DNA from: Paraescarpia echinospica
Lineage: Eukaryota; Annelida; Polychaeta; Sabellida; Siboglinidae
Direction of reading: 5' to 3'
NCBI GenBank assembly: GCA_020002185.1
Contig: CM034539.1
Location: 558,001-622,000 of the forward strand
DNA: 64,000 nucleotides
Part shown: positions 13,101 to 37,256 of the stretch, piece after piece
Layout: each line of letters opens with the position of its first letter
Position numbering within the stretch: position 1 is the first letter of the stretch
The notes under the pieces: generated by a model
Seen by the model: the letters and a program-made list of their open reading frames with translations, nothing else
Database searches by the model: none
Told to the model about the DNA's origin: nothing
Translations under genes and position numbers: made by a program

Positions 13101-15151
13101 AACAATGACATGCATTCTCAAAATGTGATTCATTCAAAAATTAGTGCTATATAATAGTAGTTTGTCAAAATGTAAACAAACTCAAAGACAGTTGCAGCTT
13201 AGTGCCCACCAAGCAGTAGCAGAGCAGTTTTATAATAATAATAATCCACAAGTTAAGTGGCAGTGATCTTCCTTTTATCATTCATGTGATGTTTATTGTG
13301 AGCAGGGCAGACAAATGGTTATCATATGTAGAAAGAAATATGTACAGAAAGAAACTGAAATTTTCTATAAAAAGAACACTTTTGCCTATCAATGGCATGT
13401 ATTTCCTATTGTTGCTGTTTCTGTCGGGCAGAAACAGTTTCTGCCCGGCATAAATCAAACAACCCTGTAGGTAATTATTAATCAAATGTTTTTTCGTGAA
13501 TCATAGTTACAGATCATTAAGGGTTACGATGGAAGTAAAATGTTTGCATGTTTACTGTTCACTGAAAAAAACAGCTCCACAGACCTAATTATAGTTATCG
13601 TTAAGATGTTTAACCTAGTTCCATTATCTGACATTGTGCCAACAGATTGGTGTATTGGGATCATTAAGCCTATCTAATTATTATATAAACATAGCAGCAG
13701 ACACTGGGACAGTGTGACTGCTGCCTGGCTAAATGGATGCAATGGTGCTTTGAAGTTAGTTCTTCTGCCAACTATCCTTTTCACACAAGCCTATAGGTTT
13801 AGTAGCTGCCAGCACACTACTGAGCCTAAACTACCATGCAGGTGTGAAAAACGTCCTGATGTATTTGAACTTGATCCACTAATTAACTGTCCACCAAGCA
13901 GTAGCAGAGCAGTTTTATAATAATAATAATCCACAAGTTAAGTGGTAGTGATCTTCCTTTTATCATTCATGTGATGTTTATTGTGAGCAGGGCGGACAAA
14001 TGGTTATCATACGTAGACAGGTACAGAAAGAAACAAAAAATTTATATAAAAAGAACCACACACCTAAACAAAGCGAATGTAATAGGTGAAGAACAGGCAG
14101 TGTTCAGATAGGGGTATTGGTTGAATTGTATTTTCTTTGACACAAAAGGCTTTATTGTGCCTTAACTATGTCAACTCTTCTAATGGTTGACATTTGGTTG
14201 TTTCAGGTGTCAACTATACTGTGAATCTGTAATTATTAGTTTATATTGATACAACTGATTTACACACTACCATGTCTACACAAGGCATGGCAAGCGTAAA
14301 CAGAACAGTAGAATGCATTTGATATAAATAAAGTGTAGGATATTTCACTCTATAGTTGTCCTACAGGTGACAGAATATTAATTTTCTATGTTTGTCACCT
14401 ACAGGTTTCTACAGACAATACATCTTTAACCAATAGACACCACAGTCACACCATTTTATAATAATTAAATGAACATCAACATAAACACAACTTGCAATTA
14501 TAGAAAATCAATAGTTTTGAAGATACAGTTTAAAAGTGTTAGGCAACTGTTCAGTCTAACAGGAGACAAGACACCACAGTCACACCATTTTATAATAATT
14601 AAATGAACATCAAAATAAACACAACTTGCAATTATAGAAAATCAATAGTTTTGAAGATACAGTTTAAAAGTGTTAGGCAACTGTTCAGTCTAACAGGAGA
14701 CAAGACACCACAGTCACACCATTTTATAATAATTAAATGAACATCAAAATAAACACAACTTGCAATTATAGAAAATCAATAGTTTTGAAGATACAGTTTA
14801 AAAGTGTTAGGCAACTGTTCAGTCTAACAGGGATCAAGTGTGTCTATTCTGCCTGGGTGCTGTGACCAATGAAAGATTAGTCAAGGTCTCAATGGACTAG
14901 GCTGTCACGTCAAATTTTGTTCTGTATACACCAAAAAGCAACATGATGAAAACAATAGTTCCATCATTACGTCCAATTATGAAACCAAAAGTACATTGTA
15001 AGAGAGCAAACTACGCACTGGGTAAGATCTAATAACACCTTGTTGTACTCACATGCACCGACAGCCTGGGATGAGGTGGAACTGGAAGGGCGCCGTAGGC
15101 AAACAGCTCCGACCTCACCCACAGGTTAATCTTTGTCTTGAATGTTGCCAT
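4113..15151 (-). CDS. TBCCD1: TBCCD1 (TBCC domain-containing protein 1), left copy, coding exons 1-9, 3' part missing
   Basis: Nine minus-strand exons with AG/GT borders and matching phases: 15053-15151 (ATG at 15151), 11369-11430, 10398-10460, 9019-9116, 7677-7788, 7219-7279, 5747-5822, 4633-4723, 4113-4179. Together they give 243 codons ending in phase 0. The product starts MATFKTKINLWVRSELF and contains YSVWKNIACNKLQL, TEPEERLDRDD, LRFVLFLYLQHFHKISLR, HMTFVLNNLREILDLL and VDAVEALGFIIAGSV. These follow the N-terminal half of vertebrate TBCCD1 almost residue for residue, from the LWV..E....GALPVPP start to the SG(Y/F)SK stretch. Vertebrate TBCCD1 is about 557 residues; the missing C-terminal part, including the beta-helical TBCC domain, should lie before base 1. 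In vertebrates the protein sits at the centrosome and spindle poles and helps position centrosome and Golgi. Exon 5's acceptor lies in a minisatellite and exon 9 is partly duplicated upstream. Confidence 0.92.
4141..4390 (-). repeat. 125-bp tandem duplication covering the start of TBCCD1 exon 9
   Basis: Bases from 4141 recur at 4266 with period 125. On the minus strand the extra copy repeats the intron-8 end, the AG acceptor and the first part of exon 9, but not the exon's 3' part or donor. The right copy has a single version at about 22043-22200. Confidence 0.88.
4941..5569. repeat. Imperfect palindrome (inverted duplication), arms of about 290 bp
   Basis: Bases 4941-5236 reappear in reverse complement at 5292-5569, with two small indels. 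A spacer of about 60 bases between the arms is repeated again in direct orientation after the second arm (about 5570-5636). The right copy has only one arm (22752-23056). This lies in TBCCD1 intron 7. Confidence 0.88.
5912..6140. mobile_element. pogo/Tigger-like MITE (left copy)
   Basis: The ends are inverted: CAGTTGAACTCACTATTACGG at the left and a reverse complement starting CAGTTGAACCTCAC at the right. The CAGT..AACCTC ends are typical of mariner/pogo MITEs. There is no coding capacity. Counterpart in the right copy: 23394-23644. Confidence 0.6.
6276..6457. mobile_element. Second pogo/Tigger-like MITE (left copy)
   Basis: The left end CAGTACAACCTCGTTATTAA and the right end (reverse complement CAGTCAAACCTCTG) form short inverted repeats of the same type as the neighbouring element, and TA follows the right end. 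Counterpart: 23780-23961. Confidence 0.6.
6488..7119 (+). repeat. 42-bp minisatellite, left copy (about 15 units)
   Basis: The unit contains GGAATCTTGTGTTTCACCAG and ACTCATAACAACACATCT. A period of 42 keeps a 14-residue frame open on both strands, so it looks coding but is not. It lies in TBCCD1 intron 6, about 100 bases downstream of the exon 6 donor. Confidence 0.95.
7677..7788 (-). CDS. TBCCD1: TBCCD1 exon 5 (left copy), acceptor inside a minisatellite
   Basis: The exon starts after GTAG at 7789-7792 and ends at the donor GTATCC (7671-7676). It carries one incoming base and two outgoing bases, which match exons 4 and 6. The encoded stretch reads EQCKSRMSVPLLRF onward and aligns gap-free with human TBCCD1 (EKQRNQLSVDTLQF). 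The first 20 or so bases of the exon plus the acceptor are the last unit of the adjoining 45-bp array. The right-copy equivalent is 25768-25879. Confidence 0.9.
7780..8537 (-). repeat. 45-bp splice-site minisatellite, left copy (about 17 units)
   Basis: On the minus strand each unit includes ACCAAGTGTTACTTTGTAG followed by AGCAGTGCAAGAGTC. That is the intron-4 acceptor plus the first bases of exon 5; the unit nearest exon 5 is the one used to give the TBCCD1 frame. Units vary at a few positions (AGTCGG, AGTCCG, AACTCTA). Frames are open on both strands because 45 is a multiple of 3. Confidence 0.95.
8742..8914. repeat. Fold-back element in TBCCD1 intron 4 (left copy)
   Basis: The left arm (8742-8799, AGAAATGTTC...GACTCACATCGAC) and right arm (8860-8914, GGTCGAAACG...GAACATTTCT) are inverted. 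The middle carries GAAGGTCACCGAAGGTGGTC. The GTCGAAACG phrase recalls termini of Penelope-like elements, but there is no ORF. Counterpart: about 27786-27957. Confidence 0.6.
10540..10652 (+). repeat. ~31-bp tandem repeat upstream of TBCCD1 exon 3
   Basis: Four imperfect units of CCTCCCAGTCCAAGTCAAGT plus a variable CAAGTCACTGA. It sits in intron 2, about 80 bases before the exon 3 acceptor. Right-copy counterpart: 29599-29711. Confidence 0.8.
11455..11850 (+). repeat. ~20-bp minisatellite just upstream of TBCCD1 exon 2 (left copy)
   Basis: About 19 units of GGGTGATGGAGAGTGGAGAC. On the minus strand the array is pyrimidine-rich (CTCCATCACCCGTC) and ends about 25 bases before the exon 2 acceptor, so it lengthens the polypyrimidine tract. 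Right-copy counterpart: 30515-30910. Confidence 0.92.
13203..14031 (+). repeat. Direct repeat pair of about 145 bp in TBCCD1 intron 1
   Basis: The block beginning CACCAAGCAGTAGCAGAGCA occurs at about 13206-13345 and again at 13890-14031, with nearly identical sequence. The same pair recurs in the right copy (about 32266 and 32950). Confidence 0.8.
14276..14870 (-). repeat. Dispersed repeat with a ~134-bp internal tandem repeat (left copy)
   Basis: Three tandem units begin GACACCACAGTCACACCATT at 14435, 14570 and 14704. The right copy (33524-33790) has two. The whole block matches, in reverse orientation, the inside of the TTAA-flanked element at 42619-43657 (for example ACTATTGATTTTCTATAATT), so it is a mobile-element family member. 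Confidence 0.8.
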
Positions 15152-15425
15152 TCTTCTCTCACTTCCACTGCCTAGTATTCTCAGGCAAGACCCATAAATG
15201 GCATTTCTTCATCTCTAGTCACTGTAAAAAGAAAATACATGCATACATCAAATTAAAAATAGGATCAATTTACCTATGAATGAGCAAAGTTTTTGTGAGT
15301 TTTGGGGCAATAATGTAATATTTTGTTGTTCAATTTTTTCATGGTTAAACACTAATTGTATTGATAATATAATAAAATGTAAATGTGTTGGTGTGAAAAT
15401 TGTGCAAAAATATGTGCTTACTAAA

Positions 15426-16425
15426 NNNNNNNNNNNNNNNNNNNNNNNNNNNNNNNNNNNNNNNNNNNNNNNNNNNNNNNNNNNNNNNNNNNNNNNNNNN
15501 NNNNNNNNNNNNNNNNNNNNNNNNNNNNNNNNNNNNNNNNNNNNNNNNNNNNNNNNNNNNNNNNNNNNNNNNNNNNNNNNNNNNNNNNNNNNNNNNNNNN
15601 NNNNNNNNNNNNNNNNNNNNNNNNNNNNNNNNNNNNNNNNNNNNNNNNNNNNNNNNNNNNNNNNNNNNNNNNNNNNNNNNNNNNNNNNNNNNNNNNNNNN
15701 NNNNNNNNNNNNNNNNNNNNNNNNNNNNNNNNNNNNNNNNNNNNNNNNNNNNNNNNNNNNNNNNNNNNNNNNNNNNNNNNNNNNNNNNNNNNNNNNNNNN
15801 NNNNNNNNNNNNNNNNNNNNNNNNNNNNNNNNNNNNNNNNNNNNNNNNNNNNNNNNNNNNNNNNNNNNNNNNNNNNNNNNNNNNNNNNNNNNNNNNNNNN
15901 NNNNNNNNNNNNNNNNNNNNNNNNNNNNNNNNNNNNNNNNNNNNNNNNNNNNNNNNNNNNNNNNNNNNNNNNNNNNNNNNNNNNNNNNNNNNNNNNNNNN
16001 NNNNNNNNNNNNNNNNNNNNNNNNNNNNNNNNNNNNNNNNNNNNNNNNNNNNNNNNNNNNNNNNNNNNNNNNNNNNNNNNNNNNNNNNNNNNNNNNNNNN
16101 NNNNNNNNNNNNNNNNNNNNNNNNNNNNNNNNNNNNNNNNNNNNNNNNNNNNNNNNNNNNNNNNNNNNNNNNNNNNNNNNNNNNNNNNNNNNNNNNNNNN
16201 NNNNNNNNNNNNNNNNNNNNNNNNNNNNNNNNNNNNNNNNNNNNNNNNNNNNNNNNNNNNNNNNNNNNNNNNNNNNNNNNNNNNNNNNNNNNNNNNNNNN
16301 NNNNNNNNNNNNNNNNNNNNNNNNNNNNNNNNNNNNNNNNNNNNNNNNNNNNNNNNNNNNNNNNNNNNNNNNNNNNNNNNNNNNNNNNNNNNNNNNNNNN
16401 NNNNNNNNNNNNNNNNNNNNNNNNN
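15426..16425. other. Assembly gap of exactly 1000 N
   Basis: The run is exactly 1000 N, a placeholder length rather than a measured gap. The left contig stops in unique TBCCD1 upstream sequence that continues in the right copy at 34374. The right contig starts inside a satellite array. Confidence 0.99.
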
Positions 16426-18660
16426 CACACAATGTCACACAACCACGTCTAGTCTATGTGTGTCTACCTTTCATCATAGCTGAACAACAGTTGGTATCAT
16501 TCAGTGGGTATCACACAATATCACACAACCACGTCTAGTCTATGTGTGTCTACCTTTCATCATAGCTGAACAACAGATGGTATCATTCAGTGGGTATCAC
16601 ACAATATCACACAACCACGTCTAGTCTATGTGGGTCTACCCTTCATCATAGCTGAACAACAGTTGGTATCATTCAATGGGTATCACACAATATCACACAA
16701 CCACGTCTAGTCTATGTGTGTCTACCTTTCATCATAGCTGAACAGCAGTTGAGTATCATCATTCAATGGGTATCACACAATATCACAGCCCGCGTCCTAG
16801 TCTATGTGTGTCTACATATATGGCTGAACAACAGTTGGTATCATTCAGTGGGTATCACACAATGTCACACAACCACGTCTAGTCTATGTGTGTCTACCTT
16901 TCATCATAGCTGAACAACAGTTGGTATCATTCAGTGGGTATCACACAATGTCACACAACCACGTCTAGTCTATGTGTGTCTACCTTTCATCATAGCTGAA
17001 CAACAGTTGGTATCATTCAATGGGTATCACACAATATCACACAACCATGTCTAGTCTATGTGTGTCTACCTTTCATCATAGCTGAACAACAGTAGGTATC
17101 ATTCAGTGGGTATCACACAATATCACACAACCATGTCTAGTCTATGTGTGTCTACCTTTCATCATAGCTGAACAACAGTTGGTATCATTCAGTGGGTATC
17201 ACACAATGTCACACAACCACGTCTAGTCTATGTGTGTCTACCTTTCATCATAGCTGAACAACAGTTGGTATCATTCAATGGGTATCACACAATGTCACAC
17301 AACCACGTCTAGTCTATGTGTGTCTACCTTTCATCATAGCTGAACAACAGTTGGTATCATTCAATGGGTATCACACAACCATGTCTAGTCTATGTGGGTC
17401 TACCTTTCATCATAGCTGAACAACAGTTGGTATCATTCAGTGGGTATCACACAATATCACACAACCACGTCTAATCTATGTATGTCTACCTTTCATCATA
17501 GCTGAACAACAGTTGGTATCATTCAGTGGGTATCACACAATATCACACAACCATGTCTAGTCTATGTGTGTCTACCTTTCATCATAGCTGAACAACAGTT
17601 GGTATCATTCAGTGGGTATCACACAACCACGTCTAGTCTATGTGGGTCTACCTTTCATCATAGCTGAACAACAGTAGGTATCATTCAATGGGTATCACAC
17701 AATATCACACAACCATGTCTAATCTATGTGTGTCTACCTTTCATCATAGCTGAACAACAGTTGGTATCATTCAATGGGTATCACACAATATCACACAACC
17801 ATGTCTAGTCTATGTGTGTCTACCTTTCATCATAGCTGAACAACAGTTGGTATCATTCAGTGGGTATCACACAATATCACACAACCACGTCTAGTCTATG
17901 TGTGTCTACCTTTCATCATAGCTGAACAACAGTTGGTATCATTCAGTGGGTATCACACAACCATGTCTAGTCTATGTGTGTCTACCTTTCATCATAGCTG
18001 AACAACAGTAGGTATCATTCAATGGGTATCACACAATATCACACAACCATGTCTAGTCTATGTGTGTCTACCTTTCATCATAGCTGAACAACAGTTGGTA
18101 TCATTCAGTGGGTATCACACAATATCACACAACCATGTCTAGTCTAAGTGGGTCTACCTTTCATCATAGCTGAACAACAGTTGGTATCATTCAGTGGGTA
18201 TCACATAATGTCACACAACCATGTCTAGTCTATGTGGGTCTACCTTTCATCATAGCTGAACAACAGTTGGTATCATTCAGTGGGTATCACACAATATCAC
18301 ACAACCATGTCTAGTCTATGTGTGTCTACCTTTCATCATAGCTGAACAACAGTTGGTATCATTCAATGGGTATCACACAATATCACACAACCATGTCTAG
18401 TCTATGTGTGTCTACCTTTCATCATAGCTGAACAACAGTTGGTATCATTCAGTGGGTATCACACAACCACGTCTAGTCTATGTGGGTCTACCTTTCATCA
18501 TAGCTGAACAACAGTTGGTATCATTCAATGGGTATCACACAATGTCACACAACCACGTCTAGTCTATGTGTGTCTACCTTTCATCATAGCTGAACAACAG
18601 TTGGTATCATTCAATGGGTATCACACAATATCACACAACCACGTCTAGTCTATGTGTGTC
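16426..18660 (+). repeat. 86-bp satellite array, about 26 units
   Basis: The unit includes AACCACGTCTAGTCTATGTG and GAACAACAGTTGGTATCATT. Variants switch CACG/CATG and CAGTG/CAATG, and a few units are shortened by loss of the TATCACACAA stretch. The left copy carries only one unit (about 950-1033). The array touches the gap, so its true length is unknown. Confidence 0.95.
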
Positions 18661-21375
18661 TACAAATGCAGTCTTCATTCAGCAATGCTACAAAACCCTT
18701 ACAAGAAAGTAGACAACAAACAGTGATGATTCCACAAACCTGCATGCCTCCATTCCTGCAACAAGTCTGGTCAACCTACATTAGCTGATACTCTAGAAGC
18801 TGGTTAAAACCACTGGAAATGTTTTGTCAAAGGCAAGACCTAACATTTCCAGGTGGAGCACTGAAGACTTCTTTTATTGCGTAGGTTAGTTATCTTTATC
18901 TACCATGCCAACTAATCTACATTATGTTGTAGTACTAGTAGTGGTAGCGATACACCTTCTCCCTGGCCGATAAAGACCCCCACACATCCCCAGTATACAC
19001 TGTCACTGGAATTAGTGTTTCACAAAAATTCACTGCAACTACATATCATTTTTAATATGCTCACACTAATACTAGACAGCACTCTATCGTCATATGAGAT
19101 ATGAATTGTTAAACACTAGTTTATATTATTCTTGATGTGGTTTTTAATATAATCTAAAGTTATGATTACATGTATGTATTTGGTAAAGTGCCTGAGAGCA
19201 ATCTTGATTGATTGGATACTACATAAATATTTATTATTATTATTAAAGATAAAAAGATACAGCCTAAAAAGAACCTCTGTAACACTACATAATCTTAACA
19301 TTTACAAAGTTCCTGTTTCTTCTAAAAGTTGTGTGTGTGTTGTACTACCGGTACTTGCTACCACGAGAAACCAGAGAGAAAGGCATATGTCGTAGGCCGT
19401 ATATCCTTGATCATTGTTAGCAGTCAGAAGCGCAATGGTTCAGGCAGATTGCGGAAGTTCACAATGGCCCAAACATGTAGAGCATTATGCACTGGTGGTT
19501 GGTGGGTGGACAGTTGTGGTCAGTGGGTGGACAGTTGTGGGCGGTGGGTGAACAGTTGTGGTCAGTGGGTGGACAGTTGTGGTCGGTGGGTGGATAGTTG
19601 TGGGGGAAATAAATTGTTACTGTGGTGCCACCTATGGAGTCGAACAAAAATAGGGTCAAAGTCAAGTGTTTATTCAAACAAATTAGATGTACAAATGAAT
19701 TATACAAAGCATATTGGCGAAAAGTTCCAAAGGAGAAACTTAGAAGTAAAAACACTTATAAAGTCACGCTTCTCCTTGGTCGACAATTTCTTGCAGCTTT
19801 TAAGTTAATTAGGGATACAGACATGGCAATCATTACTTATGTTTTGAACGCTTGCTATGAAACTGAACAATGTGAAATGATATCTGCATACAATAACTTT
19901 TATTTAATACATATTGATGCTAACATAGCTATTTTGGAATGCTCAAAATGTTATGTCTGTTTCAGTGGGGGTGGGTGCTGGTTTGAACCGATACAAAATG
20001 AATGGTTTTTGGACATTGTGAACCTCAGAGTGACCCCTGGCAGTGAGAAGCAGTTGACTAGCGACATGCGAAGTGTGCAATGTTTCAAGTCTTACCACAA
20101 GTTTCCAGCCCCGTGGACTGCGAGACGTGGCTACGTTAACCTGCAGTGACAGCAACAGTGCAAGAAAGACGACAAACAAAGAACACAGCAACCAGAGAAA
20201 AACCACAACATCCACCAGGGCCACGTTCAGAGTTCACGCTGCAATGTCGCGATCCGTCGTGGTTCACCACCAGAAGTTTAACAGTTAACTTATATGTACT
20301 GCGACATTCGCCGCATTCAGAATGACTCTGTTGAAAGTAGATGGTGTGCGTTTGATGCTACTGATTTCGAAAGTGTCTCTCCAAGAAAATACAGACAACC
20401 CTAACATAAGGAACAGTTTGGTTTAATTAAAACCTCAACTTGTCATCCCATTAAAAACAATACCCTTCAAATCCAAAACCAAGTATGGATGCCGTTTTGG
20501 AGACGTGCTGGCTTGGCACACGTCACAACGTAACTTTGAACGGCACTATCGACTTCCGGGGCAAAAAACAATGTAACGGCGAGGTGCGAACTCTGAATGC
20601 GGCCCTGAGTTAGGGTCAAGTACGTATTTGCATCTAAAAAAGCGATTGTTGAATGTGTATGTAACATATTTGTGTTTGATCAAATGTACTTGTATTTTAA
20701 AATAGTGTGTATTTGTATTTTAAAGGCAACATATTTTCTTGAGTAAACAAATGTATTTGACCCCAACCAGACAGAGCTGAAACAGATACACAAGAACAGA
20801 AATGAAAGTGAAAAGATAACACTAGACGTCTTTATATTGTGTGAAACAGGCAATGGCGGTCTATACATGGCACAATAAATATATACACACAGGATATATT
20901 TTACACTATGAAGCTCTTCAGATTCTGTCATACGGACAGTACCAAATTAAAGGTGTAGCTAGTTCTGTCTGTAGACAGGTGTGTTCACTTTGGTCTTAAC
21001 TAACAGATGGCGAACTAGTAGGATTTATACTTTTACGAGAATGTCATAACATTGTAATGTGATTAGACGATACGTTTATCAGATTTGCGGGAAAATGTTC
21101 TGAATGTGACTCAGATCAAATTCATTGCCAACACTCAGCAACTGTAGTTCAAAGGCATCTTGTCAATGAGTAATGTTTTAGGCCTATTAAACTATTAAAC
21201 ATTCATGTTGCACTGTGTATTGGTACTGTTTTTAAGATATCCTTTGTTTATTGTTATTGTTTTAAGATATCCTTTGTTTATTGTTATTGTTTCAAGATAT
21301 CCTTTGTTGATACTTGCACCAAAGAAGATATACGTAACTACTGATCCTTGTCTTCAACCAAATATGGCAGAAACT

Positions 21376-21715
21376 TTACCAAGTTACACATTCAGTAACA
21401 AAACTACAGTTAGCTTGGACCAAGTTACACATTCAGTAACAAAACTACAGTTAGCTTGGACCAAGTTACACATTCAGTAACAAAACTACAGTTAGCTTGG
21501 ACCAAGTTACACATTCAGTAACAAAACTACAGTTAGCTTGGACCAAGTTACACATTCAGTAACAAAACTAGTTAGCTTGGACCAAGTTACACATTCAGTA
21601 ACAAAACTACAGTTAGCTTGGACCAAGTTACACATTCAGTAACAAAACTACAGTTAGCTTGGACCAAGTTACACATTCAGTAACAAAACTACAGTTAGCT
21701 TGGACCAAGTTCTCA
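21376..21715 (+). repeat. 41-bp minisatellite, right copy only
   Basis: About eight units containing GTTAGCTTGGACCAAGTTAC. The left copy has only one unit at about 3765-3800, so the array expanded or contracted on one copy. Confidence 0.9.
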
Positions 21716-22014
21716 GTGAGCAGCTTAGGAAAGAAATAAAACAGTACTACAAGATGAAAGACAGAAAGTTGAGCATTAACCAGTAATGTGTGGCATGGTT
21801 CCATGCTAGTGCTGATAATGATGTGAGTTAGATTAACCACAAGGAGCTTCAACAAAGGCAGCTTCCCTAAAGGGAGGTATAATTGTAATACAAACATTTC
21901 ATAAACACAATGGTGTGTAAGTTCACACTTTGAACAATCTTGTCATGATGCCAGGTATTTACAGGAAAATAACACAGCAGACGTAAAAGTTCACATATCA
22001 TAAACACCACAAAC

Positions 22015-34102
<12,088 letters not shown>

Positions 34103-34374
34103 TCTTCTCTCACTTCCACTGCCTAGTATTCTCAGGCAAGACCCATAAATGGCATTTCTTCATCTCTAGTCACTGTAAAAAGAAAATACATGCATACATC
34201 AAATTAAAAATAGGATCAATTTACCTATGAATGAGCAAAGTTTTTGAGTTTTGGGGCAATAATGTAATATTTTGTTGTTCAATTTTTTCATGGTTAAACA
34301 CTAATTGTATTGATAATATAATAAAATGTCAATGTGTTGGTGTGAAAATTGTGCAAAAATATGTGCTTACTAAA

Positions 34375-34884
34375 AAACTTATACAAAAAGCAATATATCT
34401 AAAAACAATAGTTCTAACTGATTGTAGTCGCTAATGGAAACATTATCAATTACTTGAAAGTTGAATACAGATGATATTGATTGAGTACCTTAAATGTCAC
34501 GGGTATTGTCTTGTCAAGTGACAAGTAAATAAATTATGTATGTTTGGTTTTTCCCTTGCTTTCTCTTGCAGCCTTAAACTTGTGCCTTATAAATATCAAT
34601 GTTCAGGTATGCAGGTTGTCCCATGGACCTGTACACCTCACTTGTATACTGACAGTGACAGTGTGCCTGACTCGCTTAAATGTAGTCAGTGATGATAGTT
34701 AATATTGGCACATGGACCCTGCCAATTATTAAAGTCAACAATTGAGCTAACTATTACAAAAATTCAATTTACCTGCCACCTGGCTACTCCTAAAAATGGG
34801 GCGAAATGCATGCTCAGGAATGAGCCAAGGCACGCACACATGCAGGCATATATGTTTGAGTTGCAAGTAAACGTATTGTAATGT
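34375..34884. other. Sequence upstream of TBCCD1, nothing recognised
   Basis: Unique AT-rich sequence between the end of the duplicated block and the first hAT element. It may hold the TBCCD1 promoter, but I see no distinctive motif. Confidence 0.5.
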
Positions 34885-36239
34885 ATGGCTAACAGAGATG
34901 GAGTGATTACAATACAAATGTAATCGAGTATGATTACTATGAAGGTATATGAATACGATTACGAGTATGATTACTATGAAGGTATATGAATACGATTACG
35001 AGTATGATTACTCAGAAAACAAATGTAATCGATTACGAGTATGATTACTCAGAAAACAAATGTAATCGATTACGAGTACGATTACTTTAGCATGTAATCA
35101 TGATTACTTTCATGATTACTTTAAAAACAGATAGCAGATCACAATATATCACATAGACAGTTGGAAACGAAATGAACTCCACTTCTTAGGTTTGAAGCAT
35201 TTACAGTGAAACATTGACTGGCCCTGTTGAACTGCAGGCTTAGTGGCCCTAGCTCAGTAGTGTCATTGGGTTATACATTCATGGCTTCAGATAAAACTGC
35301 TTAATGAAAGAATGTAGGAGTAGCAAGCCAATGACTTGACTGTGTTGTGTTGGGGTGGCAAGCCAGCTATGGCATCCTCACTGACACACACAAACACTGA
35401 GCTCAGTTACAGGTTACCCAGTTACAGATCTCTGCAAGCAAGCCAGTTGCAATTCGTATACTAACTATATTGAGAAAAACAGGGGTGGGGACAAACAAAT
35501 ATGGTTTCTGAATCAAATACAAATATGTTGCATTTAAAAATGTCAAATACCCTCTTTTTTTAATGGCAAATACAAATACAGTGGCTGTACACATGATCAA
35601 ATACATTACACTAATAACATTTCAAATCCAGGCGATCAGATTCAAAAGGATATCCGATTCAGATATTGCAGTATATTAAAAGGGACAAACACAGAATACA
35701 GTGGTGAACTTAGACAGGTTTACAGTTTACACTTAAACATACTAGACAGGGATTTAGCAGCTAACCACCCACTGGCACCCAGTCAGGACTCAGGAGGTAG
35801 GAACCATGACCAATCATTCACACCATACTAACAGTGCTAACAGTACAAGTGGCATGTCTTCTAAAATTACAAAGCAATATGGTAGGGGAGGCTTATTTAC
35901 TGCACTGGTTCCCAGAGACTGTCACTATTATAACTTTGTACAACTACAGTAAGCAGGAGGGTCATGTGGCTAGGACTGGCTTCTCTGGGGAGAGAAAGTA
36001 TTAATTAGGGAAATCTAACTGAATGTTTATGCAACTGAAATGCTCAATAGTAATAGGAAAGTAATAGCTCAATTAATATTACATTTATTACATTACCTCT
36101 GGTATTGCCATTTATATCTGTCTAATCTATTTGCTTGCAACTGTTTATATGAAAAAAAACTGTAATTGTGATTAAGTAATCATGATTACGATTACTTTGG
36201 TAATGTAATCGAATACGATTACGATTACTTGGCTTTTTT

Positions 36240-36500
36240 TACCAATGTAATCGAGTACGAGTACGATTACTCAAAACGTACGAGTACGATTACCACGAGT
36301 ACGATTACAGAGTACGATTACCACGAGTACGATTACAGAGTACAATTACCACGAGTACGATTACAGAGTACGATTACCACGAGTACGATTACAGAGTACG
36401 ATTACCACGAGTACGATTACAGAGTACGATTACTCACGAGTACGCATTACAGAGCACGATTACCCGAAATGATGATTACAGAGTTCGATTACGAGTAATG
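36240..36500 (+). repeat. GATTAC-type tandem array inside the hAT element
   Basis: Repeats of CACGAGTACGATTACAGAGT (about 28-bp period) decay towards 36640 and resume at 38009-38045 after the retroelement insert. Related repeats occur at the other end (34920-35120). Confidence 0.85.
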
Positions 36501-36639
36501 GAGGAGAATGATTACGAGTGCATTTACGAGAGTCACGATTACGGCGGACATAGAGCATTGCACGACGGAATTTTACGAGGCGGATGCGAGTACGATTGCA
36601 GACAGAGGTATGATATGATTACAGAGTACGCATTAGCGA

Positions 36640-37256
36640 GACTGCCTGACATTGCCACCCAGAGAATTAACTCTAGGTGGCAGGTGGACAAGGAAGCCCT
36701 TTGGCTTATCGAGAGTCCGACCCTTTTATCTATGTGTATCCCGCCCGTCTGAGGTATGTGTCGATTTTATTTTTAAACATATTCACGCTACTAGCACCCA
36801 CACAATCAGCAGGTAATCTGTTCCATTCATTTACAGTCCTTTGTGAAAATGAAAACTTTCTTATATCCAATCTACTCTGCTCCTTTGCTAATGCAAGTTC
36901 ATGTCCTCTAGTCCTTCTATCTTTCTTAACTGAGAAAAACATATTTCTATCAATATTTTCATAACCCTTCAATATTTTAAACACTTCTATCTGATCTCCT
37001 CTCAATCTCCTGGTCTCTAGTGTTGTTAAACCGCATTTTTTAGGCGTATTTCGTAACTAAGATCCCTCAGATTTGGTATCATTTTAGTTGCTCTCCTCTG
37101 CACTCTTTCTAGCACATCTATGTCCTTCCTGCGATATGGCCTCCACGCTTGAATACAATATTCTAAATGAGGCCTAACTATTGTTTTGTACAGCGGTATT
37201 ATTAGCTCTTTTTCCTTATACGTTATGTTTCGCCTAATTAATCCAAGGATTTGATT
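36640..37256 (-). pseudogene. LINE (CR1/L2-like) 3' fragment fused to the Gypsy fragment
   Basis: It encodes the post-RT tail of a non-LTR element (NQILGLIRRNITYKEKELII, RPHLEYCIQAWRPYRRKDID, then VFKILKGYENIDRNMF in another frame). The same tail occurs, in plus orientation, at the end of the LINE at 41040-44640, and both share a 3' end around CTCTCRATAARCCAAAGG. Frame breaks occur near 37030. The integrase ORF runs straight into it. Confidence 0.88.

Larger units (their letters stand above)
962..15425. repeat. Left copy of the ~15-kb duplicated segment
   Basis: This segment is collinear with 18578-34374 at very high identity, including all nine TBCCD1 exons, introns and intronic repeats. 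It begins in a single unit of the 86-bp satellite (about 950-1033) and runs to the edge of the N gap. The offset between copies drifts from about 17.5 to 19 kb because of array-length differences and indels. Confidence 0.9.

Noticed and set aside
15248..16538. ORFs of 335-420 codons across the gap
   Set aside because: They consist of N translated as unknown residues; there is no sequence behind them.
16426..18660. CRISPR-like regular repeats
   Set aside because: Units are contiguous with no unique spacers, and the genome is eukaryotic with spliced genes. It is a satellite.
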